Below, piece by piece: positions 1 to 8,635 of a stretch of DNA of 64,000 nucleotides (position 1 is the stretch's first letter; each line of letters opens with the position of its first letter). The stretch is from positions 186,001 to 250,000 of the forward strand of contig NZ_JADLZT010000001.1 of assembly GCF_015453285.1 (NCBI RefSeq), written 5' to 3'. A program made the translations under genes and the position numbers. This DNA comes from Lysobacter niastensis. Lineage in GTDB: Bacteria > Pseudomonadota > Gammaproteobacteria > Xanthomonadales > Xanthomonadaceae. The notes beneath the pieces are model-generated. The model was given only the letters and a program-made list of their open reading frames with translations. It did not search any database and was not told where the DNA came from.

Positions 1-273
1 GTTTCCGGTGACATGAGCATCGGCGGCGCCCTCGCCAAGGGCGGCCAGATCGCATTGGACACGGTCAGTGGCGACCTGCGCTTGAACCTGCCCAAGGACC
101 TGTCGGCGACCGTACGCGGCGAGAGTTTCAGTGGCGACCTGAGCGCGCCGGGTGCGCAGATCGACCGTCCACGCCACGGCCCGGGCTCGAGCTTCGAGCA
201 CCGCTATGGCAGCGGCGATGGCGAGATCCGCATCGAGACGTTCTCCGGCAACGCCCGCCTCGGGCTGGAATGA
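1..273 (+). CDS. DUF4097-type beta-strand repeat protein, 3' part
   Basis: This is the C-terminal 90 residues of a gene that begins before the window; the reading frame is open from base 1 and ends at TGA 271-273. The fragment alternates short hydrophobic strands with turns of the type VSGDL, SFSGDL and TFSGNARL, the pattern of the DUF4097 family of beta-solenoid-like repeat proteins. These are usually exported or membrane-anchored proteins of unknown function. Nothing can be said of its N-terminus or signal. It converges with the oxygenase gene on the minus strand, 9 bases away. Confidence 0.6.
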   Translation, partial: VSGDMSIGGALAKGGQIALDTVSGDLRLNLPKDLSATVRGESFSGDLSAPGAQIDRPRHGPGSSFEHRYGSGDGEIRIETFSGNARLGLE

Positions 274-282
274 GGGCGGCCG

Positions 283-939
283 TCAGGCCTTCATTCCGAA
301 CCAGCAATTGAAGGCGATGGTGATTCGCTCGTCATCGCCGTAGAAGGGCATCACCTCGTGCTGCAGCCAGGACGGGAACAGCACGAGCTGGCCGGGCTGG
401 AAACGGATGTTCCAGGTGCCGTGGTGATAGGGCGCGCGCAGGCGCGCATTGCCGGCATCCAGGAAATAATTGCTGTAGTGGTGCGGGTTGTGGAACCGCA
501 GCACGCCCGATTCGGGGCGGTCTTCCGGCGTGCGGCCCGGATCGACGCAATAGACGCCGGACCACGATGCCATCGGATGCGTGTGCAGGATCGTGAAGCC
601 ACCGTGGCGGGTCACGTGGAACCAGGTGTGCGAAAAGATCTGCAGCTTCTGGATTTCTTCCGCGCTGTAACCGTTGGTGTCCTGGATCATGCGGCCCAGC
701 GCCGCCCAGCAGAACTGGCGTAGCTGCTGCACGCAGGCCTCCGGCCAGGCGAACAGGTTGAAGTCGCTCTCGAACACACCCTGCTGCTGCTTCAACGAGG
801 GGTTCGGGTTTGCGTACCGGTCGCCCTGGACTTCGCGCGACAGCAGCAGCGCCTTCAGCTCGGCATTGAGTTCAGCCGCGTTGGGGTGCAGTTCCTGGCC
901 GAACGGCACGGCGAACATCGGGGATATCTCGAGGGGCAT
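283..939 (-). CDS. Putative 2OG-Fe(II) oxygenase (TIGR02466-like)
   Basis: A 218-residue protein with the double-stranded beta-helix pattern of the small bacterial 2-oxoglutarate/Fe(II) oxygenases grouped as TIGR02466. The N-terminus (MPLEISPMFAVPFGQ) and an HTHPMASWSGVYCV segment in the middle are typical; the latter supplies an iron-ligand histidine. The C-terminal LVLFPSWLQHEVMPF stretch carries the distal histidine, and ERITIAFN contains the arginine expected to bind 2-oxoglutarate. The substrate is unknown for this family. The gene stands alone on its strand, between the DUF4097 fragment and the first TonB-dependent receptor. Confidence 0.75.
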   Translation of the reverse strand: MPLEISPMFAVPFGQELHPNAAELNAELKALLLSREVQGDRYANPNPSLKQQQGVFESDFNLFAWPEACVQQLRQFCWAALGRMIQDTNGYSAEEIQKLQIFSHTWFHVTRHGGFTILHTHPMASWSGVYCVDPGRTPEDRPESGVLRFHNPHHYSNYFLDAGNARLRAPYHHGTWNIRFQPGQLVLFPSWLQHEVMPFYGDDERITIAFNCWFGMKA

Positions 940-991
940 GTCGTCTTCCGGAAGGACCTGGCCGTCGGCTCATTGTAGACCGCGGAAAAAA

Positions 992-1015
992 CTACGGCCC
1001 CTTGCGGGGCCGTAG
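992..1015 (-). terminator. Intrinsic terminator of TonB receptor 1
   Basis: A perfect 10-bp stem (CTACGGCCCC / GGGGCCGTAG) with a TTGC loop. On the minus strand it is followed by a run of six T (the A run at 986-991). It lies 25 bases beyond the receptor stop codon. The stem core is the same as in the terminator of receptor 2. Confidence 0.85.
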
Positions 1016-1039
1016 TGGATACAACGGTGTTGCGACCGA

Positions 1040-4033
1040 TCAGAACTTCTGCGAGTAGCGCATGTAGAAGAACTGGCCCGGGACCTCGTACTGCGGGTCG
1101 AACGAGTTGGCGAACGTGGTGACCGAGACCGGCGGGTCCTTGTCAAACACGTTGTTGATGCCGACGGTGATCTTCGCGTTCCACGGCGCGTTCCAGTAGG
1201 CGCTCACATCGTGGTACGTGACCGCACCGATGTGACGCTCTGCTGCATTGCGCTGGGTGAAGTTGTCGCCACCAGCCGTACCGTCCCACACGCCGTTGCC
1301 GTTCGCATCGTTCGGCACAGCGATGATGCGGTCGGTGTCGGTGCAGAGGAAGCCGTAGCCGTAGTCTTCCAGGGCCTGGCAGTTCTCGGTCTGCGACGAG
1401 TAGTAGCGCATGTTCCAGGTCGCACCGAAGTCGCCCATCTCCCAGCGCGTGGCCAGGTTGGAGCGGATGCGCCAGGCGTTGCTCTGGTTCGGACCGTCGT
1501 ACTCGCCGACCTGGTTGCCACCCTCGTTGAAGAACAGCGGCTGGCCGATGGCCGGCACTTCCATCTCGTCTTCGCCGAACTGGCCGTCGCCGTCGATATC
1601 GTCTTCCTGGCTGGCCAGGTAGGTCGTATCCCACGAGAAGCTGAACTTGCCCCACGAGGTTTCCGGCAGGCGGTAGCCGATGGTCAGGTCGTAACCTTCG
1701 ACTTCCGTGCCACCGATGTTGGTGGTGGTGTTCAGCAGGGTCTGGATGTTGCCATCCGGACGGCGGGTGTACAGGGCGCAGGTCGGGCCGGCGCCGCCGG
1801 AGTCCAAGCACTGCTGGATGATCGCGGCGCCACCGATCGTGGTGATCGCGTCCTCGATCTTGATGTTCCACCAGTCAAGCGCGATGTCCAGGCCTTCCAC
1901 GAAGCTCGGGCTGTAAACCAGGCCCAGGGTCTTCGAGGTCGAGGTTTCCGGCTGCAGGTTCGGGTTACCGCCGACCGTGATGCGGATCTGCTGGTTGTCC
2001 TGCTGGTAGCCGCCTGCCGGCACGCCTTCGGCGACGCAGCGCGCCTGAGCGCCCGGAGTCTGATTGCCGAAGTTGGCGTTGTTGCAGGGGTCGCTCAGGG
2101 TCGGGAACGAGTCAGCCTGACCGGTGAACAGCTCGGAGATGGACGGAGCGCGGAAGCCTTCCGACCAGTTACCACGAACCATCAGGTCGTCGATCGGCTT
2201 CCAGCGGAAACCGAACTTGCTGTTCAGCGTGTCGCCGAAGTTCGAGTAATCCGAGTAGCGGGTCGCCAGCGAGAAGTCGAGCAGCTTGGCGAACGGCACG
2301 TCGGCCAGCACCGGCACGGCCAGTTCGAGGTAAGCCTCGTCCAGGTCGTAGCCGCCGTTGGTGGCGGTACGGGCGTTACCGGTGGTGTTGCCCGAGTTGA
2401 TCAGGGCGTCCGGCGAGTCGTAGCCGTCTTCGGTGCGGTGTTCCAGGCCGAACGAGAAGCCCAGCGCGCCACCCGGCAGATCGAACAGGTCGCCGCTGAC
2501 GTTGGCGTAGTAGTTCTTCTGGGTGTACTGGTACTCGTCGTGCGCGGTGAACGACACGAAGTTCAGCATTTCCGGCGTGATGCTGCCGACGCCGCCCAGC
2601 AGGTTCAGCGGAACGCAGCCGGCGATGATGGCGGTCGGGGTGCCGCAGCGCGCAACGCCGTTGGCGTCACGGAACGACGGGCCCAGCGCCTGCTTCAGCG
2701 CGATGACGTTCATCAGGCCGAAGGTGGTGTTGTTCGCCTGGTTCTCACCGCGGAAGTAGCCGGCTTCCCAGTCGAAGTACTTCTCGCCGAAGGTCAGGGT
2801 GCCTTCAAAGCCGGCGTTCACCGCGAAGGTGGTGACCTTCTGGTTGAACGAACGGCCGCCGGTCTCGACGAAACGGCGGTTGATGCGCGAGATGTCCTGG
2901 CCGAACGGGTTGTAGACGCTGTTGCGGCTGATGAACACCGCCTGGCTCATCGGGTTCGCACCCGGGGCCGTACCCAGCACCACCGGCATGGCGGCGAGCA
3001 GCTGCTCGGAGACACGCTCGTTGTAGGTGATGGTGGTCTTGAAGCGGATGTCGTCGGTCACGTCGACGGTCGCGTTACCGAAGACCGAGCGGCGCTCCTG
3101 CGGGGTCAGCAGGTAGTTGTCCGGGGCGAAGTTGTAGATGTCGCCCGGGATCGCGAACGGACGCGGGGCGCTGGTGCCGCCGTTGTCATACGTGAAGGTG
3201 CCCGCACCGCCGTTGAAGTTGGTCTGGGCGCCGGTGCAGACGTTGGTGGCGGTGTTGAAGCCACCCGGGCAGAGCGCGAAGCGGCCGCCCGGCGTGGTGC
3301 CGGAGCCGAACGAGTTGCCGGTGCCGACGATCGGCTCCTTGGAGATGTCACGGTCGCCGGCCATGACCGGCTCTTCCTTGACGTAACCGAAGCCCAGCAT
3401 CGCCGAGAAGCGGTCGCTGCTGCTGCCGATGGTGAAGTCATAGGCCTGACGCGTGCCGTCGCCCTTGTCGAACTGACCGAGGTAGGCGTTGGCTTCAGCG
3501 CCTTCGAAGTTCGAGCGCAGGATCACGTTGACCACGCCGGCGATGGCGTCCGAGCCGTAGATCGTCGAGGCGCCGTCCTTCAGGACTTCAATGCGCTCGA
3601 CCGCGGCGGTCGGGATGGTGTTCAGGTCGACCGCGCCACCGAGACCGGTGCCGCCGACCCAACGCTTGCCGTTCACCAGCACCAGGGTGCGGTTCGAGCC
3701 GAGGTTACGCAGGCTGACGCGGGTTTCGCCGTTACCGCCGTTGTTGAACGTGCTGTTGAGGGTCGAACCGTTGGCGGTGATGTTCTGGATGACATCGCCG
3801 ACCGAGGTCAGGCCCTGCGCCGTGATGTCATCGCGGCTCAGCGAGAAGATCGGCTGCGAGGTCTCGATGTCCGCACGCTTGATGCGCGAACCCGTGACTT
3901 CGATGCGATCGAGGGTGGTGGCTTCCTTCTCCGTTTCCTGGGCCAGGGCAACGCCCGTGCCGGCAAGGGCGGTGGTGCCCACGGCGAGCGCGAAGCTGAT
4001 CGCGTCCCGGAGCTGGGTGGTCTTCAAGGTCAT
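1040..4033 (-). CDS. TonB-dependent outer-membrane receptor 1
   Basis: A 997-residue TonB-dependent receptor. I start it at the ATG at 4033 because GGAGAGAGAG stands directly upstream and the protein then begins with a signal peptide (MTLKTTQLRDAISFALAVG..., cleavage after ALAQ); the frame is open further upstream, but that extension is not signal-like. A TonB-box-like DRIEVTGSRI is followed by the plug domain, with ERIEVLKDGASTIYGSDAIAG, then a long 22-strand-type barrel ending in FYMRYSQKF with a terminal Phe. It belongs to the large receptor type abundant in xanthomonads that imports oligomeric nutrients or peptides; the substrate is not evident. It is paralogous to its upstream neighbour and has its own promoter and terminator. 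Confidence 0.92.
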   Translation of the reverse strand: MTLKTTQLRDAISFALAVGTTALAGTGVALAQETEKEATTLDRIEVTGSRIKRADIETSQPIFSLSRDDITAQGLTSVGDVIQNITANGSTLNSTFNNGGNGETRVSLRNLGSNRTLVLVNGKRWVGGTGLGGAVDLNTIPTAAVERIEVLKDGASTIYGSDAIAGVVNVILRSNFEGAEANAYLGQFDKGDGTRQAYDFTIGSSSDRFSAMLGFGYVKEEPVMAGDRDISKEPIVGTGNSFGSGTTPGGRFALCPGGFNTATNVCTGAQTNFNGGAGTFTYDNGGTSAPRPFAIPGDIYNFAPDNYLLTPQERRSVFGNATVDVTDDIRFKTTITYNERVSEQLLAAMPVVLGTAPGANPMSQAVFISRNSVYNPFGQDISRINRRFVETGGRSFNQKVTTFAVNAGFEGTLTFGEKYFDWEAGYFRGENQANNTTFGLMNVIALKQALGPSFRDANGVARCGTPTAIIAGCVPLNLLGGVGSITPEMLNFVSFTAHDEYQYTQKNYYANVSGDLFDLPGGALGFSFGLEHRTEDGYDSPDALINSGNTTGNARTATNGGYDLDEAYLELAVPVLADVPFAKLLDFSLATRYSDYSNFGDTLNSKFGFRWKPIDDLMVRGNWSEGFRAPSISELFTGQADSFPTLSDPCNNANFGNQTPGAQARCVAEGVPAGGYQQDNQQIRITVGGNPNLQPETSTSKTLGLVYSPSFVEGLDIALDWWNIKIEDAITTIGGAAIIQQCLDSGGAGPTCALYTRRPDGNIQTLLNTTTNIGGTEVEGYDLTIGYRLPETSWGKFSFSWDTTYLASQEDDIDGDGQFGEDEMEVPAIGQPLFFNEGGNQVGEYDGPNQSNAWRIRSNLATRWEMGDFGATWNMRYYSSQTENCQALEDYGYGFLCTDTDRIIAVPNDANGNGVWDGTAGGDNFTQRNAAERHIGAVTYHDVSAYWNAPWNAKITVGINNVFDKDPPVSVTTFANSFDPQYEVPGQFFYMRYSQKF

Positions 4034-4119
4034 CTCTCTCTCCAAGTGTGTCTTGGGTAATCCCATGGGGGCCGCCGGTTGGCGCAAAAAAATGCACCTA
4101 AGTCGGCAAGGCCGTCCCG

Positions 4120-4148
4120 ATACTAGCCACGTCTGGCGAGAAATTAAA
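4120..4148 (-). promoter_or_regulatory. Putative promoter of TonB receptor 1
   Basis: On the minus strand a -10-like TAGTAT (4125-4120) is followed by ATCGGGAC, and a weak -35 region (TTTAAT, 4148-4143) lies 17 bases upstream. A TTAACG motif at 4158-4153 is shared, at nearly the same distance (27 versus 28 bases from the -10), with the promoter of receptor 2. The predicted leader is about 80 nt. Inferred by comparing the two paralogous upstream regions. Confidence 0.5.
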
Positions 4149-4197
4149 GTGTCGTTAACTGACGGTGTGAATCTCGTAATGGCCTGAGACAAAAAAA

Positions 4198-4223
4198 CCT
4201 ACGGCCCCGTATGGGGCCGTAGG
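4198..4223 (-). terminator. Intrinsic terminator of TonB receptor 2
   Basis: An 11-bp perfect stem (CCTACGGCCCC / GGGGCCGTAGG) with a GTAT loop, followed on the minus strand by seven T (A run 4191-4197). It lies 41 bases past the receptor 2 stop. It separates transcription of the two receptors and has the same stem core as the terminator at 992-1015. Confidence 0.88.
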
Positions 4224-4264
4224 TCTGTTGCGGGAAACGCCGTGTTTCAGGCGCTCCGGGTCGA

Positions 4265-7200
4265 TCAGAAGCGCTGGCTGTACTTCATGTACCAGAAGCG
4301 ACCGATGTCGTACTCACCGTCGAAGCTGAAGTTCGAGTTCGGCTGCGAGTACATGACCGGCGGTTCCTTGTCGAACACGTTGTTGGCACCGACGGCGACC
4401 GTAGCGTTCCACGGAGCATTCCAGCGGACCTGGATGTCGTTGAACGTGACCGAGCCGGCGTTGCGGCGACGCGACAACGTGCTGGCCGGGGTGCCGTCAG
4501 CGAGCAGCGCACCGCTCGGAGCGAACACGATCTCGTCGCACTCCAGATGCGGTTCCATCACGTTCGGTGCGCCCGTGCCCGTCGGGGTGAAGTACGTGCA
4601 GGCTTCCTTCATGCCCGAGAAGTAACGCGCCATCCAGCTCACGCCGAACGAACCCATCTCCCACGACGCATTGAAGTTGGAGCGGATGCGGTGCGGGTTG
4701 CCCGCGCCGGCGCGGCCGACGGAGGACAGCGCGACCTGCGGAACGTTGCTGCCGACAAAGTAATCGGCCGACGTGTAGGTGCTGTTCGACTCGAAGTTGA
4801 AGGCACCCCAGCTCTCGGTCTTCAGGCGGTAGCTGAAGTCGACGTCGAAGCCCTCGACCTTGCGGAAACCGGCGTTGCGGTTGCCGAACGTCACCGTCGG
4901 GATGCCGTTGACCGGATCACGCGTGAACAGCGCCGCGACGCAGCGGCTGGCGATACCGATCACGTAGCAGTCGTCGAGGATGGCGCTGGACGTGTCGGCG
5001 ACGATGGTGTCGGCGATGCGGATCTTCCACCAGTCCACCGACGCGCTGAAGCCTTCCAGGAAGCCCGGGCTCCAGACGAAGCCGATCGTCTGCGACTTGG
5101 AGATTTCCGGCGTCAGCGTCGGGTTGGAGCCCGACGTGAAGGCGACAGGCGTCTGCGCCGGCTGCGTGCCGACCGGGACGAAGCCCTGGCCGAGCTGGCG
5201 ATAGGTGTTGCCGAGCGCCGCACCCATCCCACCGTTGCCGCCGACACCGTTGATGCAGTTGTTGCGCACCGCGGCGTTCGTGGCCGCAGTGCCACGCACG
5301 GTGTCGCAGGGGTCGGTGAACTGCGGGAACGTCTGCGAGCCGCCACCGAACAGGTCGGCGATGGTCGGAGCGCGGAAACCGTCGGCGTAGGTGGCACGCA
5401 ACAGCAGCGAGTCGATCGGCTTCCACTTCAGGCCGAACTTGTTGTTGGTGGTCTCGCCGAAGGTGTCGTAGTCGGAGAAGCGCGTCGCCATGTTGAACGA
5501 CAACTCACGCGCGCCCGGCAGGTCGGCCAGGATCGGGATCTGCAACTCGGCGTAGATTTCGTCGACCGTGTAGCCACCGCGGGTCGGGCCGGCGGCAAGG
5601 TTGGTCGAACCACCGGTCACCGACAGCGCGTCCGGAGTGAAGCCGCCTTCTTCCTTGCGGTTCTCGACGCCGACCGCGAAGCCGAGGTCGCCTGCCGGCA
5701 GCGCGAAGATGGTGCCGGCCAGGTTGGCCGAGATGACCGTGGTTTCGGTCTCGCCCTTCGAGTGCTCTTCCTGGAACAGGTAGTTGTGCAGGGCCTGGTT
5801 GTTCGTCAGGCCGCCCGGGCCTTCCACGCCGAACGGCAGGAACGGATTCCAGGGCGTGCAGCCGGCGATCGGCGCAGCCGCCGTACCGCAGACCGCCTGA
5901 CCGTTGGCGGCGATGAACGACGGGCCCACGGCGGCGCGGACGTTGGCGAGGTTCAGGTTGCCGAACGAGTTCTGTTCCGACTCGTTCTTGTTCTTGAGGT
6001 AGGAAACATCCCAGTCGAACACGCGGTCGGCGAACTCGAAGCTGCCTTCGAACGCGCCGGTGAAACGGTAGGTGGTCAGGGCGCTATCGGTGACGCGCGG
6101 CTGCTCCCACGTACGGCGCCACCAGTTGGAGATCGTCGCACCGGTCGGGTTGAATGCGCTGGTCGCCGCCATCGGGGTGGCGAACGACGCGGCCTGCATC
6201 GGGTAGCCGGCGATGTCGCGGCGGCTCTCACGATGGCTGTACATCAGGTCCGTGTGGAAGCGGATCGAGTCGTTGATGTCATAGATGCCGTTGACATACA
6301 GCGATTCGCGCTGGATCGGCTGACGCAGCGTCATCTGCTCGTTGGTGTTCGACTTATGCAGGGTCGAACCCGGGGTGCAGATGTTCGGACCCGGTGCGGC
6401 GACCGAGTTCGGAAGGCAGGTGCCGGTAGCAATATCCTGACGGATGTAGTCGGCGATGTTGCGCGGGTTGCCGCCCTCGCGGAGCACCACGCGCGTGCCG
6501 GCGGGCAGGCCCGGGACGGCGGTGGTGGCGGTGGTGGTGAAGCCACCGTACTGGCCCACGGGGGTCCAGTTGTCGGTCGCGTGCTCGCTGCCGCGCGAGA
6601 ACGCGCTGTACGGACGGTCCTTGGCCCACACCTCGTCTTCATCGGACCACTCGGCGGCGGCGGTCAGCGAACCGCGATCACCGGTGAAGCCCATGACGAA
6701 GTCGCCCTTGGTGATGCTGCCGTCGCCTTCGTCGTACTGACCGTAGTAAGCGCTGGCCGTCGCACCTTCGAAGTTCGAGCGGGTGATGATGTTGATCACG
6801 CCGGCGATGGCGTCGGAGCCGTAGATCGACGAGGCGCCGTCCTTCAGGACTTCGATGCGCTCCACGGCGACGGCCGGGATCGTCGAGACGTCGGACAGGC
6901 CGCTCGTGGTGATGCCCAGGCGCTTGCCGTTGACGAGCACCAGGGTGCGCGCGGCGCCCAGGTTGCGCAGGCTGATGAACGTACCGCCGGAAGCTTCACC
7001 AGCCGACAGCGGAGCTGCACGGCTGATCGGCGGCGAACCGGTGGCGCTGATGTTCTGCAGGATGTCAGCGACGGACTGGAAGCCCTGCTTTTCGATGTCC
7101 TGGCGGGTGATCTGCAGAACCGGCTGAGCGGTTTCCAGATCGACCTGGCGGATGCGCGTGCCGGTAACTTCGATGCGGTCCAGGTTGGTCGCTTCTTGCG

Positions 7201-7297
7201 CGGCTTCCTGAGCGAAGGCGGCGCCAGCGGCGGCAGTCGTTCCGATTGCGAGCGCAAACGCGATCGCGTCGCGGAGCGGCGTGGTCTTAAAAGTCAT
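4265..7297 (-). CDS. TonB-dependent outer-membrane receptor 2
   Basis: A 1010-residue TonB-dependent receptor, paralogous to the gene just downstream. The start at 7297 has a GGAGAGAGAG ribosome site. The signal peptide (MTFKTTPLRDAIAFALAIG, cleavage after AFAQ) is nearly the same as in receptor 1. A TonB-box-like DRIEVTGTRI precedes the plug (ERIEVLKDGASSIYGSDAIAG), and the barrel ends FWYMKYSQRF. The barrel loops differ clearly from receptor 1, suggesting different ligands. It is separated from receptor 1 by its own terminator and by the promoter of that gene, so the two are a tandem duplication rather than one operon. No dedicated transporter or hydrolase sits beside them to suggest a substrate. 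Confidence 0.92.
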   Translation of the reverse strand: MTFKTTPLRDAIAFALAIGTTAAAGAAFAQEAAQEATNLDRIEVTGTRIRQVDLETAQPVLQITRQDIEKQGFQSVADILQNISATGSPPISRAAPLSAGEASGGTFISLRNLGAARTLVLVNGKRLGITTSGLSDVSTIPAVAVERIEVLKDGASSIYGSDAIAGVINIITRSNFEGATASAYYGQYDEGDGSITKGDFVMGFTGDRGSLTAAAEWSDEDEVWAKDRPYSAFSRGSEHATDNWTPVGQYGGFTTTATTAVPGLPAGTRVVLREGGNPRNIADYIRQDIATGTCLPNSVAAPGPNICTPGSTLHKSNTNEQMTLRQPIQRESLYVNGIYDINDSIRFHTDLMYSHRESRRDIAGYPMQAASFATPMAATSAFNPTGATISNWWRRTWEQPRVTDSALTTYRFTGAFEGSFEFADRVFDWDVSYLKNKNESEQNSFGNLNLANVRAAVGPSFIAANGQAVCGTAAAPIAGCTPWNPFLPFGVEGPGGLTNNQALHNYLFQEEHSKGETETTVISANLAGTIFALPAGDLGFAVGVENRKEEGGFTPDALSVTGGSTNLAAGPTRGGYTVDEIYAELQIPILADLPGARELSFNMATRFSDYDTFGETTNNKFGLKWKPIDSLLLRATYADGFRAPTIADLFGGGSQTFPQFTDPCDTVRGTAATNAAVRNNCINGVGGNGGMGAALGNTYRQLGQGFVPVGTQPAQTPVAFTSGSNPTLTPEISKSQTIGFVWSPGFLEGFSASVDWWKIRIADTIVADTSSAILDDCYVIGIASRCVAALFTRDPVNGIPTVTFGNRNAGFRKVEGFDVDFSYRLKTESWGAFNFESNSTYTSADYFVGSNVPQVALSSVGRAGAGNPHRIRSNFNASWEMGSFGVSWMARYFSGMKEACTYFTPTGTGAPNVMEPHLECDEIVFAPSGALLADGTPASTLSRRRNAGSVTFNDIQVRWNAPWNATVAVGANNVFDKEPPVMYSQPNSNFSFDGEYDIGRFWYMKYSQRF

Positions 7298-7389
7298 TTC
7301 TTCTCTCTCTCCAAAAAGAACGGGTCACTTCCCCCATGGGCCCGGCCGAAAGCATCAAAAAAAGAAGCAGACTCGGCAAAGCTGTCCCG

Positions 7390-7418
7390 ATCTTAACCAG
7401 AAGTTTAGATAGAGTGAA
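7390..7418 (-). promoter_or_regulatory. Putative promoter of TonB receptor 2
   Basis: Minus-strand TTCACT (7418-7413), a 17-base spacer, then TAAGAT (7395-7390), followed by CGGGAC as in the receptor 1 promoter. TTAACG lies upstream at 7429-7424. The leader to the ATG at 7297 is about 86 nt. Each hexamer matches the sigma-70 consensus at four of six positions. Inference from sequence only. Confidence 0.5.
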
Positions 7419-7622
7419 AGATGCGTTAATTCTTTAGTGCGGGTCGCGTCGACGGAGCCAATTTCCGGACGGAGGCGTATCGATCGCGAAACGCAGGCAA
7501 CTGGCGGCTCGCCCCGCACAGGCGCGCGTAATCGACCGCCAGGTCGCGGGTACGGGGTGGGGTGAGGGACGTGCGTCTTTGATGCGGCGCACAACGGCCG
7601 CGAAGGGTGCTTGAGGAGAAAA

Positions 7623-7638
7623 GGCGGGACTACCCGCC
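7623..7638 (-). terminator. Intrinsic terminator after the small outer-membrane gene
   Basis: A GGCGGG / CCCGCC stem with a four-base loop, followed on the minus strand by TTTTCTC. It lies 24 bases past the stop codon of the gene at 7662-8531. The stem is short but GC-only. Confidence 0.55.
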
Positions 7639-7661
7639 GGCCGTGCCGAGGCCGCTGACCG

Positions 7662-8531
7662 TCAGAGGTCTTGTTCGTAGCGGACGTAGGGCATGGTGCC
7701 CTCGTCCTGGTCGTCATTGGCCGGGGCGAACGGATTCTTGCCGCGGGTGACGACGTTCTCGGCGCCAACTGTCAGCTGGCCGCTCCAAGGCGTGCGCCAG
7801 GTCAGGCCGACGCCCAGACCCTGCCACTGGCCTGCCTGGCCGGGTGTATCCACGACGCGGCCGATGATGTTGGCACCGAAGTCGCCGACGTTGGCTCCGA
7901 TGGTCAGCGTCTTGCTGGTCCAGCGATCCGATACCTCGGCAGGGAGGTCGCCGGCCGGGATCAGCCTGGCGCGTGCCAGAGTTCCGCCGATCGAGACGGT
8001 CGCCTCGCGGCCGATGTTCTTCTGGCCGTAGAGCGTCAGGGTGTTCTGGTCGAACTTGCTGGCCTTGTTGCTCGGGCTCAGCCAAGTGGGAAGCGTGTCG
8101 CGCCCGGTACCCACCTGCAGGCCGACCTTGCCGCCGGGGCGGGTTAGGCTTGCGCCGGCCAGCGCCTGGCGGCTGCCGCCGCGATCGTCGTTGTCGTCGA
8201 GGGCTGCCAGCATGCAGTGGTTCGCGAGGCTGCCGATCGTGTTGGCCAGCCCGGTCCGGCGGTCGCAGATCACGCCAAGCGTATCGCCGGTGTCCAGGCC
8301 GAAAGCCGCGTCGAGCGTGGTGTTGCCTCCGCGCCAGCGGGCACCCGCGGTCGGGATTCCGGTCGGCTCGAGTTCGAGGAAGGCTTCGACCTTGCCGCTG
8401 GCCTTGTTCCAGACCGGCAGGACGGTGGTATCGCGGGTCCCGGCCTTGTTCAACGACTGCGCATGCGCGCCTGCTGCCACGCCGAAGGCGAGCATCAAAA
8501 CGAACGGCAGTCGTAGCAGATGGTTCCGCAT
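7662..8531 (-). CDS. Small outer-membrane protein with TonB-receptor-like C-terminus
   Basis: A 289-residue protein with a clear signal peptide (MRNHLLRLPFVLMLAFGVAAGAHAQ). The mature part is rich in alternating beta strands (TLDAAFGLD, GKVGLQVG, ATVSIGGTL, LTIGANVG, LGVGLTW) with two cysteines. Its last 60 residues resemble the last barrel strands of the adjacent TonB receptors: WRTPWSGQLTVGAENVV here against WNAPWNAKITVGINNVF in receptor 1, and the ending PYVRYEQDL against FYMRYSQKF. There is no plug domain or TonB box. I infer an outer-membrane barrel of its own. No function is known; it lies upstream of and on the same strand as the receptors but has its own terminator. Confidence 0.65.
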   Translation of the reverse strand: MRNHLLRLPFVLMLAFGVAAGAHAQSLNKAGTRDTTVLPVWNKASGKVEAFLELEPTGIPTAGARWRGGNTTLDAAFGLDTGDTLGVICDRRTGLANTIGSLANHCMLAALDDNDDRGGSRQALAGASLTRPGGKVGLQVGTGRDTLPTWLSPSNKASKFDQNTLTLYGQKNIGREATVSIGGTLARARLIPAGDLPAEVSDRWTSKTLTIGANVGDFGANIIGRVVDTPGQAGQWQGLGVGLTWRTPWSGQLTVGAENVVTRGKNPFAPANDDQDEGTMPYVRYEQDL

Positions 8532-8635
8532 GGTCCGGTTACGACCGGCACGACGCCGGCGAGTTCCCCTGTCCTTAGGCCCGAATTATAGGCGATTTAT
8601 GTTTCCTTAACAATCTCGGACTGCCGTATTCCCCA

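Larger units (their letters stand above)
7298..7661. other. Intergenic region upstream of TonB receptor 2
   Basis: 364 bases without a supportable gene. It holds the receptor 2 leader and promoter (right part of the leader to about 7430) and the terminator of the gene at 7662-8531. The leader contains a run of seven A on the plus strand (T7 in the transcript, 7357-7363), matched by one in the receptor 1 leader (4086-4092). Confidence 0.6.

Noticed and set aside
1211-4060. A 949-codon open frame antisense to TonB receptor 1 (and a similar one at 4547-7396 in receptor 2)
   Set aside because: Both are shadows in the frame opposite to real receptors; the products are Val/Arg/Gly-rich with no family features, and equal length reflects the paralogy of the receptors.
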